In this document: piece by piece, positions 30,055-39,764 of the stretch
Numbering within the stretch: the first letter of the stretch is position 1
Layout: the number at the start of each line of letters is the position of its first letter
From: Alphaproteobacteria bacterium
Lineage (GTDB): Bacteria; Pseudomonadota; Alphaproteobacteria; Geminicoccales; Geminicoccaceae
DNA length: 64,000 nt
Assembly (NCBI GenBank): GCA_026982705.1
Contig: JALSGP010000013.1
Location: 1 to 64,000, forward strand
Direction: 5' to 3'
Notes under the pieces: model-generated
Databases searched by the model: none
Told to the model about the DNA's origin: nothing
Seen by the model: the letters and a program-made list of their open reading frames with translations, nothing else
Made by a program: the position numbers and the translations under genes

Positions 30055-31201
30055 GGGCCGGCTCCGCCATCCCCAGTTCCGCGTCGCTCAGATAGCAGGC
30101 CGGGTCCTCGGCCCAGGGATCGCCGCGGGTCTCCAGCGCGCGGATGCGGGTGTTGCCGTTGCAGATGGCGAGCATGGGACAGCGGCCGCAGCGCCCCCGC
30201 ACCGGCCGCGGACGGCGGCGCAGGCCGGCGAGGATCGGATCCGTCTCGTCGCGCCAGATCTCGGAGAAGGGCCGCTCGCGGACATTGCCCAGGGAGTGGC
30301 GCCACCAGAAGGTGTCGGGATGGACGTTGCCGAGATTGTCGATGTTGGCGACGCCGACGCCGCTGGCGTTGCCGCCCCAGGCCTCGAGATGGGCGCGGAC
30401 GTGGGCGGCGCGGTCGGGATGGTGTCGTTCCACCCAGCGCAAGAAATAGACGGCGTCGGCGTCGTTGTTGCCGGTGACGAACTCGGTGGACCGTCCCTCC
30501 CGCAGATGGCGCCAGCAGCGGGCGACGAGGGTGTCCACCACCCGGCGGGTGGTACGGTGGAGGGCGTCGCGGTCGCGGTGACGGCGGCCGCGGCCGGCGT
30601 AGACGAAATGGGAGAGATAGAACCTGTCGATGCCCTCGGCCTCCACGAGGTCGAGGAGCGGCTCGAGACTGCCCACGTTCTGCTCGGTGACGGTGAAACG
30701 CACGCCCACCTTGACGCCGCGCGCCCGCAGCCGCCGGAGGGCGGCGAGGGAAGCCTCGAAACAGCCGGGCACGCGACGAAAACGGTCGTGGACCGGGCCG
30801 ATGCCGTCGAGGGAGATGCCCACGTAGTCGTAGCCGACGGCGGCGATGCGGTCGGCGGTGGCCTCGTCGATCCGCGCGCCGTTGGTGGAGAGGGCCACGT
30901 AGAAGCCCAGCTCGCGGGCGCGGGCGGAGATGGCGAAGATGTCCGATCGCAACAGCGGCTCACCGCCGGAGAGGACGAGGGCCGGCACGCCGAAGGCGCG
31001 CAGGTCGTCCATCACCCGGAAGACCTCGTCGGTGGTGAGTTCGCCCGGGAAGTCCACGTCCGCCGACAGCGAATAGCAGTGGATGCAGTTGAGGTTGCAG
31101 CGGCGGATCAGGTTCCAGATCACCACCGGCCCGCGCGGACGCGCCCGGCGCACCGGCGTCGGCTCCAGCAGCTCGCGCATGTAACGGCTCAGTCGGAACA
31201 C
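30047..31201 (-). CDS. nirJ: Haem d1 biosynthesis radical SAM protein NirJ
   Basis: This 384-residue radical SAM enzyme removes the propionate chains from didecarboxysirohaem. The cluster motif is RRCNLNCIHCYSLSAD near residue 35, followed by LVLSGGEPLLR. A C-terminal cysteine cluster (GRCGRCPMLAICNGNTRIRA) resembles SPASM-like extensions. The GTG at 31201 gives VFRLSRYMRELL, the usual NirJ N-terminus, and overlaps nirH by 13 bases. Confidence 0.95.
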   Translation of the reverse strand: MFRLSRYMRELLEPTPVRRARPRGPVVIWNLIRRCNLNCIHCYSLSADVDFPGELTTDEVFRVMDDLRAFGVPALVLSGGEPLLRSDIFAISARARELGFYVALSTNGARIDEATADRIAAVGYDYVGISLDGIGPVHDRFRRVPGCFEASLAALRRLRARGVKVGVRFTVTEQNVGSLEPLLDLVEAEGIDRFYLSHFVYAGRGRRHRDRDALHRTTRRVVDTLVARCWRHLREGRSTEFVTGNNDADAVYFLRWVERHHPDRAAHVRAHLEAWGGNASGVGVANIDNLGNVHPDTFWWRHSLGNVRERPFSEIWRDETDPILAGLRRRPRPVRGRCGRCPMLAICNGNTRIRALETRGDPWAEDPACYLSDAELGMAEPAHA

Positions 31202-31689
31202 GACGGATCCTCCCCCGCGGCGAGGCGGATGCCGGTCTTCTTGAGCACCCGCACGCTGTAGAGCACGTCGTGGCCGCGGCAGGCCTCGCCCATCAGTCCG
31301 GCGATCACCGCCACCTTCTCCTCCACCTCGGTGACGCTGCGGCCGTGGACCATGGCGAAGAGATTGTAGGGCCACACCGGCGGTCGCCGCGGCCGGCGAT
31401 AGCAGTGGCTGACGAAGTCGAGCGCGCCGACCCGCGCGCCCAGCTCGTCCACCCGCGCGTCGTCCACGTCCCACACGCTCATGCCGTTGGCGCGCAGTCC
31501 CAGACGGACGTGGTGGGGGACGGCGGCGATGCGGCGGACGGCGCCGCGCGCACGCATCGCCCGGAAGCGGGCCAGCACCTCCGCGACGGAGAGGCCGGTG
31601 GCCTCCGCCACCCGGTGGAAGGGCCGCACGTCCAAGGGCAGTCCCGCCTGGGTGGCGAGGACGAGCTGGCGGTCGCGCGGGTCGATCAT
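31189..31689 (-). CDS. nirH: Sirohaem decarboxylase subunit NirH
   Basis: This 166-residue AsnC/Lrp-fold protein belongs to the NirDLGH complex, which decarboxylates sirohaem to 12,18-didecarboxysirohaem. It has the NirL/NirH-type substrate segment VSHCYRRPRRPPVWPYNLFA and a helix-turn-helix-like N-terminus that no longer needs to bind DNA. The ATG overlaps the nirG stop as ATGA. Confidence 0.93.
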   Translation of the reverse strand: MIDPRDRQLVLATQAGLPLDVRPFHRVAEATGLSVAEVLARFRAMRARGAVRRIAAVPHHVRLGLRANGMSVWDVDDARVDELGARVGALDFVSHCYRRPRRPPVWPYNLFAMVHGRSVTEVEEKVAVIAGLMGEACRGHDVLYSVRVLKKTGIRLAAGEDPSCSD

Positions 31690-32132
31690 GGCGGCTCCGG
31701 AACGAATTCCAGGAAGTACTCGCGCTCCTTGGGCAGATCCAGCACCGCGAGCCCGGTCTCGCGCTCGATTGCGCGGATCACGGCGTCGATGCGCGCGCGG
31801 CTCTCCGCCGCCACCACGAACCACATGTTGAGGTGATGGGCCCGTTCGTAGTTGTGGGCCACCTCCGGATGGCGCCCCACCGCCGCCGCCACCGCCTCGA
31901 AACGCTCGGGCGGCACCGCCATGGCGCACAGCGTCACCGCCCCGCCCAGCTTCTCGATGTCGAAGAGGGGGCCGAAACGGGTGAGCAGCCCCTCCGCGAG
32001 CCAGCGGCGGATGCGCGCCACGATGGCCTCCTCGCTCGTGCCGAAGCGCTCGGCCAGTGCCCGGAAGGGCCGCTCCTCCGGCTCGATGCCGCGCAGCAGC
32101 GCGGCCAGCAGTTCACGGTCCCGGTCCGGCAT
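31686..32132 (-). CDS. nirG: Sirohaem decarboxylase subunit NirG
   Basis: This 148-residue member of the sirohaem decarboxylase complex has the NirD/NirG-type segment EVAHNYERAHHLNMWFVVAA. It differs from the CYRR-type NirL and NirH subunits. The alternation D-L-G-H in this operon preserves four separate subunits, whereas some denitrifiers fuse D and L. Its start overlaps the end of nirL by 20 bases. Confidence 0.93.
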   Translation of the reverse strand: MPDRDRELLAALLRGIEPEERPFRALAERFGTSEEAIVARIRRWLAEGLLTRFGPLFDIEKLGGAVTLCAMAVPPERFEAVAAAVGRHPEVAHNYERAHHLNMWFVVAAESRARIDAVIRAIERETGLAVLDLPKEREYFLEFVPEPP

Positions 32133-32625
32133 GGGCGGGCGCTCCCGGGGCGGAGAAGTAGCGGGCGCCGGTCTGCTTGAAACAGCGGCGGGAGAAGAGG
32201 ACGCGGCGCGGGCAGGACCGGAGGCCGGCGAGGCGGCTCGCCTCCTCGATCCGCTCCTCCACCGCCGCCCGCACGCGGCCGTGGATCATGCAGTAGAGGT
32301 TGTAGGGCCAGGCCGGATGGCGGCGGCGCCGGTAGCAGAGGGTGACGAAGGGCAGGGCCGCGAGCCGCAGGCCCGCCGCCCGCACCCGCACCTCCGGCAC
32401 GTCCCACACCACCATGGCGTTGGCGCGATAGCCGAGGCGGCGGTGGCGCACCACCAGCCCGAAGCGGCGCACCACGCCCCCATCCCGCAGCCGCCGCAGC
32501 CGCGCCATCACCTCCGCCTCCGGCAGACCCACCCGCGCGCCCAGCAGGGCATAGGGCCGGGGCACGAGGGGCAGTCCCCGTTCCAGCTCGGCCAGCAGGC
32601 GGCGGTCCGTCGCGCTCAGCTCCAC
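32113..32625 (-). CDS. nirL: Sirohaem decarboxylase subunit NirL
   Basis: This 170-residue AsnC-fold subunit carries VTLCYRRRRHPAWPYNLYCM, the NirL/NirH-type substrate motif. The GTG start (VELSATDRRLLAELERGL) overlaps the end of nirD by 10 bases. The C-terminus is slightly extended (APGAPAHAGPGP) and runs into the nirG start. Confidence 0.92.
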   Translation of the reverse strand: MELSATDRRLLAELERGLPLVPRPYALLGARVGLPEAEVMARLRRLRDGGVVRRFGLVVRHRRLGYRANAMVVWDVPEVRVRAAGLRLAALPFVTLCYRRRRHPAWPYNLYCMIHGRVRAAVEERIEEASRLAGLRSCPRRVLFSRRCFKQTGARYFSAPGAPAHAGPGP

Positions 32626-33074
32626 GACAGCGGGAACCCCAGATCCAGCCGGAAGGCCTCCACCAGCGGCAGCTCCACCACGGGGATGCCGGTCCGATCG
32701 GCGATGTCGTCCAGCACCGCCCGCAGCCGCGCAGGGGTGGGGGCGGTGACCACGAACCAGAGGTTGTAGGCGTCCTCGCGCTCGTAGTTGTGGTTGACCT
32801 CGGGATAGGCGGAGACCAGCGCCGCCACGCCCTCCAGCAGCTCCGGCGGCACCTTCATGGCGGCGAGGGTGCTGGCGCCGACGCGCCCCGGCTCCAGCAC
32901 CGCGCCCACTCGATCGACGATGCCCGCCTCCTGCAGCTCGCACAGGAGATCGAGCACCGCCGCCTCGTCGAGGCCGAGGCGCTCGCCGATCACCCGGAAG
33001 GGCCGCGGGTCCAGCGGAAAGTCGTGCTGGAACTCGTCCAGCAGCCGGCGGGTGGTGGGATCGAGACGTGCCAT
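32616..33074 (-). CDS. nirD: Sirohaem decarboxylase subunit NirD
   Basis: This 152-residue AsnC-fold subunit has the NirD/NirG-type motif EVNHNYEREDAYNLWFVVTA. The N-terminal helices (LDPTTRRLLDEFQHDFPLDP) are the family's helix-turn-helix remnant. It starts 11 bases after the nirF stop, within the same operon. Confidence 0.93.
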   Translation of the reverse strand: MARLDPTTRRLLDEFQHDFPLDPRPFRVIGERLGLDEAAVLDLLCELQEAGIVDRVGAVLEPGRVGASTLAAMKVPPELLEGVAALVSAYPEVNHNYEREDAYNLWFVVTAPTPARLRAVLDDIADRTGIPVVELPLVEAFRLDLGFPLSWS

Positions 33075-33085
33075 GGCCGCCCTCC

Positions 33086-34273
33086 TCAGAAGCCGATCCG
33101 CGCCGCGCGCGCGCTCGTGAAGATTCCGGAGGGCGTGCGGGCTTCGAACGCCTTGATCTGGGACAAGCGCGCGGTGTCGTAGACCACCACCCGGTCGGAA
33201 TCGCGGGCGGAGATCCAGACCTGGTCGCCGCGCGGCGTGAACTCCAGGTGCATCACCGCCCGGCCCGGTCGCAGCTCCGCCACCACCGCGAGGCGCGGCA
33301 CGTCGATCACCTGCACCACGTCGTTGCGGGGATGGGCGAAGTTGACCCACACCTGACGGCCGTCGGGCCGGGCCACGGCGAAGACCGGCTGCCCGTGGAC
33401 GGGAATGCGCGCCACCTCGCGGAAGTCGTCGCGGCGGTCCACCACCAGCAGCTCGAAGCGCCCCACCGCCGGCAGGAACAGCAGGTCTCCCGCCTGCGCC
33501 CAGCCCTCGAGATGGGGCATCTTGTAGACGGGCAGCGGCCGCTCGCCGCGGCCGTAGCCGGCGAGGATGCGCCGCGGCCGCGGTTCCTCCGCCCACAGAT
33601 CCAGCAGCACGAGACCGTCCTCGCCGAACAGCCCCACCACGTAATAGCGGCCGTCGGGCGTGACGAGGGCATCGTAGGGCATGCGGCCGATGCCCGGGAA
33701 GCGGCGCTGGTACGGGCGGGCGGGATCGGTGAGGTCGAGCAGGCGGATCTCGTCGCCGTCCAGGAGGGCGTAGGCGAAATGGCGGGGACCCCAGTCCTCG
33801 AGCCCCACCACCCGCGAGCGACCGCCGTCGGCCGTCCCGGCGGGAATGTCGGCCACGGGCGCGAGATCGGCGGCGGCGAAGACGCGCACGCCGCCCGGAT
33901 CGTAGTTGGCCACCGCCACCAGCGTGCCGTCGCCGGAGATGGCGCCGCCGATGGCGTTGCCCGCCTGGACGATGCGCGCCACCACCTCGCCGGTGAGCAG
34001 GTCCAGCTTGGTGAGACCGCCGTCGCGGCCGAAGAGGAAGGCGTAGCGCTGGTCGCGGGAGAAGACGGCGGCGGCGTGGGAGAGATCGCCCAGCCCCTCC
34101 ACCCGGCCGAGGACGGACGGGGTGGAGGTCTCAAAGCGCAGCACCGAGCCGTGGGCCCGCTCCACCACGAGGCCGAGATCGCCGGTCCCGCGGCAGGTGG
34201 CCCCGTCCCGCGCACGCGCCGGCCGCGCCAGCGGCCACAGCCAGGGCAGGGCGAGCAGATGACGGCGGATCAT
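33086..34273 (-). CDS. nirF: Haem d1 biosynthesis protein NirF
   Basis: This 395-residue d1-type beta-propeller protein is required for haem d1 synthesis. It lacks a cytochrome c domain, unlike NirS and NirN. It has a short N-terminal export signal (LLALPWLWPLARPARA) and propeller repeats such as GGAISGDGTLVAVANYDPGG and DALVTPDGRYYVVGLFGEDG. The ATG overlaps the nirC stop (ATGA). Confidence 0.93.
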   Translation of the reverse strand: MIRRHLLALPWLWPLARPARARDGATCRGTGDLGLVVERAHGSVLRFETSTPSVLGRVEGLGDLSHAAAVFSRDQRYAFLFGRDGGLTKLDLLTGEVVARIVQAGNAIGGAISGDGTLVAVANYDPGGVRVFAAADLAPVADIPAGTADGGRSRVVGLEDWGPRHFAYALLDGDEIRLLDLTDPARPYQRRFPGIGRMPYDALVTPDGRYYVVGLFGEDGLVLLDLWAEEPRPRRILAGYGRGERPLPVYKMPHLEGWAQAGDLLFLPAVGRFELLVVDRRDDFREVARIPVHGQPVFAVARPDGRQVWVNFAHPRNDVVQVIDVPRLAVVAELRPGRAVMHLEFTPRGDQVWISARDSDRVVVYDTARLSQIKAFEARTPSGIFTSARAARIGF

Positions 34274-34602
34274 CGGTCCCGTCCCTCGACGAGCCGCTCC
34301 GCCAGCCATCGCGCCTCCTCGGGGGCGATCTCGAAACGCCAGGGCGGCATGGGGGTCCCGGGGATGCCGTCGAGGATGATGCGGGCGAGCTCGGCGGGAT
34401 CGCGGCCGGCGAGGCGTTCCGGCAGCAGCGATGGGCCGAGGCCGCCCCGCAGGGTGAGGCCGTGGCAGGAGCCGCAGTCCTGACGCAACAGCCGCAGCAG
34501 CCACGCCTGCCGTTCCGGCGGCGGCGCCGGGGCCGCGGCGAGGGAGACCGGCGCAAGGGCCAGGAGCAGGGCGAACGCCGCGCACGGGCTCAGGAGGCGC
34601 AT
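34270..34602 (-). CDS. nirC: Small c-type cytochrome NirC
   Basis: This 110-residue periplasmic cytochrome has a signal peptide (FALLLALAPVSLAAA), one haem motif DCGSCHGLTLRGG, and a distal methionine in GTPMPPWRFE. NirC donates electrons to NirS or assists in maturation. Position between nirE and nirF matches the Paracoccus-type order. It overlaps nirE by 13 bases and nirF by 4. Confidence 0.9.
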   Translation of the reverse strand: MRLLSPCAAFALLLALAPVSLAAAPAPPPERQAWLLRLLRQDCGSCHGLTLRGGLGPSLLPERLAGRDPAELARIILDGIPGTPMPPWRFEIAPEEARWLAERLVEGRDR

Positions 34603-35363
34603 GGCGCCAGCGCCGCCTCCAGGGCCGCGGCATGGGGCCGCAGCACGTCCACCACCTCGCCGATCACGAACAGCACCGGCGACCGCAGGCCGGCCCGGCG
34701 CACCGCCGCCGCGAGCCGCCCCAGGGAAGCCCGCACCTCCCGTGCCTGCGGCAGGGTCCCGTTCTCGATGGCGACGGCGGGCGTGGCCGGATCGCGGCCG
34801 TGGGCCAGCAGGCGACGGGTGATCTCCTCCACATGGGCGAGGCCCATGTAGACCACGAGGGTGGTGGCGGGATCGGCGAGACCGGCCCAGTCGAGATCCA
34901 GCCACCATCCCTCGCGACGGTGGCCGGTGACGAACCGCACCCCGCTCGCCACGTCGCGATGGGTGAGGGGCACGAGATGGGCGGCGGCGCAACCGAAGGC
35001 GGCGGTGATCCCCGGCACCACCTCCACGTCGATGCCGTGTTCCAGCAGATACAGGGCCTCCTCGCCGCCGCGGCCGAAGAGGAAGGGATCGCCGCCCTTG
35101 AGCCGCACCACCCGCCGGCCCGATCGGGCCAGATCCACCAGCAGCGCGTTGATGGCGGCCTGATCGACCCGGGGACCGCCCGGCGTCTTGCCCACGTCGA
35201 TGCGCTCGACACCCGGCGGCAGCAGGGCCAGCACGCCCTCGCCCACCAGCCGGTCGTGCACCACCACCTGGGCCCCCTGCAGCAGCCGGTAGGCCTTGAG
35301 GGTGAGCAGTTCGGGATCGCCCGGGCCGGCACCGACGATGTGGACGACGGGGCGTGGCTGCAT
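34590..35363 (-). CDS. nirE: Uroporphyrinogen-III C-methyltransferase (NirE)
   Basis: This 257-residue SAM-dependent methyltransferase makes precorrin-2, the first committed step to sirohaem and haem d1. Motifs are VGAGPGDPELLTLKAYRLLQ, VRLKGGDPFLFGRGGEEA and EVVPGITAAFGCAAAHLVPL, all typical of SUMT (CobA/NirE). It is a stand-alone SUMT, not a CysG fusion. Position between nirS and nirC marks it as NirE; it could also feed the cobalamin cluster in this window. Confidence 0.95.
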   Translation of the reverse strand: MQPRPVVHIVGAGPGDPELLTLKAYRLLQGAQVVVHDRLVGEGVLALLPPGVERIDVGKTPGGPRVDQAAINALLVDLARSGRRVVRLKGGDPFLFGRGGEEALYLLEHGIDVEVVPGITAAFGCAAAHLVPLTHRDVASGVRFVTGHRREGWWLDLDWAGLADPATTLVVYMGLAHVEEITRRLLAHGRDPATPAVAIENGTLPQAREVRASLGRLAAAVRRAGLRSPVLFVIGEVVDVLRPHAAALEAALAPCAS

Positions 35364-35383
35364 GGGGGTGCTCCGCGGGATGC

Positions 35384-35402
35384 GGCGGGCGGGGGGCCCG
35401 CC
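35384..35402 (-). other. GC hairpin between nirS and nirE
   Basis: GGCGGGC and GCCCGCC form a 7-bp stem with a 5-base loop in the 53-base gap between nirS and nirE. There is no U-tract. It may act as a 3' stabiliser or a partial terminator that lets nirS be expressed above the biosynthetic genes. Confidence 0.4.
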
Positions 35403-35416
35403 CGCCTCCTCCGCCA

Positions 35417-37303
<1,887 letters not shown>

Positions 37304-37344
37304 CTAGCGTCGTCCCGGTCCGAAGGGCGGAGACCGTCCACCGC

Positions 37345-39426
37345 ATGGACATTTCCGGCCATCGGCTCGTCCCGCTGCTGGCGATCCCGCTCGCACTGCT
37401 GATGCGGGCGGGCGTCGCGGCGAGCCTCGACCTCGGGACGGCCCGGACCTTCTTTCCCGACGCCACCCGGGTGACGCCGCCCGACGGCGACCCCCCTGCG
37501 GCCACCGTCCTGCGCGACGGCACCGTGTCGGGTTATCTCTTCTCCACCCGGGCCGTGGTCAATTCCACCGGCTATTCCGGCAAGCCCCTCGACGTGCTGG
37601 TGGCCCTCGGGGTGGACGGGCGCCTGCGGGGTGCCCGTCTGCTGGAGCAGCACGAGCCGATCCTGCTGATCGGTGTCCGTCCCGAGGCCATCGAGTCCTT
37701 CGTCGCCCAGTACCGTGACGTGCCGGTGGATCGGCCGGTGCGTCTCGTCCGCGGCCGTCGTCGCCCGGGCGAGATCGAGGCGGTGGCCGGGGCCACCGTC
37801 TCCTCCCTCGTGATCCACGAGGCCATCCTCGCCGCCGCGCGGGCGGTGGCCACCAGCCGCGGCATCCTCCCCGCCGGACGCCTCGATCTCGCCCGTTTCG
37901 CGCCCCTCGACTATGGGACGATGCGGGAGCGTGGTCTCCTCGTCCGGCGGGTCTGGCGCGAGGAGGACGTGCGGGCGCGGCTCGCGGCGCTCGGCGGCGA
38001 TCTGCGGATGCCCGGCGACCCCGATTCGGTGTTCCTCGAACTCCACCTCGCCCTCGCCACCCCGGCGCTGGTGGGGCGCAATCTGCTCGGCGACCGTCTC
38101 TACGACCGCCTTTTCGCCGGCCTCCGCGCCGGTGATCAGCTTCTCTTCGTGGGTGGCCGCGGACGGTGGTCCTTCAAGGGCACCGGCTGGCGCCGCAGCG
38201 GCGTGTTCGACCGCCTGCGGCTGGTCCAGGGCGAGCGGAGCTGGCTGCTGCGGCGCGCGCAGCATCGCCGCCTCGACGGGCTGGCGGCGAAGGGGGCGCC
38301 CGCGCTGCGCGAGCTCGCCCTCTTCACCCTGCCGCGGGAGAGCGGGTTCGACCCGGCCCGCCCCTTCCGCCTGCAGGTGCGGGTGGACGGCGTCCGCTCC
38401 GACGGCGGGACCGTCTCCACCTGGCTGGCGCTGACATGGTCGCCGCCGGCGGAACTGCTCCGCCCGGAACCGACGGCGACGCGGCCGCCGGCCTGGGCGG
38501 ACGTCTGGTGGGCGCGCCGTTTCGAGGTGGGGCTGCTGCTGGTGGCCCTGTTCGTCCTCACCGTGATCCTCTTCCAGCAGGACACCATCGCCGCCGACCG
38601 GCGCCGGCATCGACGTCTCCGCATCGGCTTCGCCGTCTTCACCCTGCTGGTGCTGGGCTTCTGGATGCGGGCGCAGCTCTCGGTCGTGAACGTCCTGACC
38701 TTCGCCCACGCGCTGATGACCGGCTTCGACTGGAACTTCTTCCTGATGGAGCCGGCGATCTTCGTCCTCTGGTCGTACGTGGCCGTGGCGATGGTCTTCT
38801 GGGGACGGGGAGTCTACTGTGGCTGGCTGTGTCCGTTCGGGGCGCTGCAGGAGCTGGTGGGGGTCGTCGCCCGTACGCTCGGCATGCCCCAGACCCCGCT
38901 CCCCTTCGGCCTGCACGAGGGTCTGCGGACGCTCAAGTTCGTGGTCTTCCTCACCCTCTTCGCCGTCTCCCTGGGCGGGATGGAGGCGGCGCTGGAACTG
39001 GCGGAGGTGGAACCCTTCAAGACGGCGGTGGTGCTGAGGTTCGCCCGGCCGTGGCCGTACGTGGTCTACGTGCTGGGCATCCTCGCCGTGGCCGCCGCCG
39101 TTCCGCGCGCCTTCTGCCGCTATCTGTGCCCGCTCGGGGCCGCCATCGCCCTGCCCGCCCGCCTGCGCCAGTTCGAGTGGCTCAAGCGCCGCCGGGCGTG
39201 CGGTGCGGAGTGCCGCATCTGCGAACAGCGCTGTCCGGTGGGCGCCATCCATCCCGAGGGCTTCATCCACCCCGGTGAATGCATCTACTGCCTGGAGTGC
39301 CAGGTGAACTATCGGGACGACGGCCTCTGCCCGCCGCTGCTGCGCCGGCGCCGGCGACGCGAGGCGCGGGCCCGGGCGCGAACCCGGGTGGTCACCACGC
39401 CGCCCCCTTCCCCTTCGCCGCCGTGA
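37345..39426 (+). CDS. nirI: NirI/NosR-family membrane iron-sulfur flavoprotein
   Basis: This 693-residue protein has the NosR/NirI layout. A signal peptide precedes a periplasmic FMN-binding domain with the flavinylation motif AVAGATVSSLVIHEAI near residue 150. A middle domain is followed by five to six membrane helices, with cytoplasmic CGWLCPFGALQELV and CRYLCPLGAAIALP, and then [4Fe-4S] motifs CGAECRICEQRCPVGAI and GECIYCLECQ. NirI is needed for nirS expression or activity. Divergence from nirS and lack of nosZ favour NirI over NosR. The GATVSS threonine is the likely substrate of ApbE at 26926. Confidence 0.9.
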   Translation: MDISGHRLVPLLAIPLALLMRAGVAASLDLGTARTFFPDATRVTPPDGDPPAATVLRDGTVSGYLFSTRAVVNSTGYSGKPLDVLVALGVDGRLRGARLLEQHEPILLIGVRPEAIESFVAQYRDVPVDRPVRLVRGRRRPGEIEAVAGATVSSLVIHEAILAAARAVATSRGILPAGRLDLARFAPLDYGTMRERGLLVRRVWREEDVRARLAALGGDLRMPGDPDSVFLELHLALATPALVGRNLLGDRLYDRLFAGLRAGDQLLFVGGRGRWSFKGTGWRRSGVFDRLRLVQGERSWLLRRAQHRRLDGLAAKGAPALRELALFTLPRESGFDPARPFRLQVRVDGVRSDGGTVSTWLALTWSPPAELLRPEPTATRPPAWADVWWARRFEVGLLLVALFVLTVILFQQDTIAADRRRHRRLRIGFAVFTLLVLGFWMRAQLSVVNVLTFAHALMTGFDWNFFLMEPAIFVLWSYVAVAMVFWGRGVYCGWLCPFGALQELVGVVARTLGMPQTPLPFGLHEGLRTLKFVVFLTLFAVSLGGMEAALELAEVEPFKTAVVLRFARPWPYVVYVLGILAVAAAVPRAFCRYLCPLGAAIALPARLRQFEWLKRRRACGAECRICEQRCPVGAIHPEGFIHPGECIYCLECQVNYRDDGLCPPLLRRRRRREARARARTRVVTTPPPSPSPP

Positions 39427-39764
39427 CCCCGTCCGGGGCGGCGGGTGCTGGTCCCCGGGGCCGCCCCCCCACCGCTCCCGGATCGGTCCGGCAACGGACG
39501 GCGGCTCCCCGCCCGCCGCACTCCCGGCACCGTCCCGTCGCGATCCTCCGGCGGGTTCCGAGCCCGGGTCGCCCCCGCGCCGTCCCGGGCGGCAGGCCCG
39601 TCCCGCACCCTCGTCGGTCCGGCCCCGCGCACGCCGGCCCGATCCCGCCGGCGAGGTGGCCCATCCACCCGGGTCCGGCGCTCCCGGCACCCGTCGGCGT
39701 TCCCACCGGGGCGGTCTCCATCCGCCGCGCGGCTCCCGGGGTCGGCCCGGGCGTCGGAAACGGC
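39427..39764. other. Gene-free gap between convergent genes
   Basis: This GC-rich stretch lies between the ends of nirI and the large motility-cluster protein. It holds a strong inverted repeat just after nirI, GGGGCGGC (39435-39442) with GCCGCCCC (39460-39467), which may end nirI transcription although no U-tract follows. The remaining sequence is low-complexity and open in several frames, but no frame looks like a real protein. Confidence 0.45.

Noticed and set aside
37345-39426. Naming the FMN/Fe-S membrane protein NosR
   Set aside because: The families are similar, but the gene is divergent from nirS and no nosZ, nosD or nosF lies nearby.
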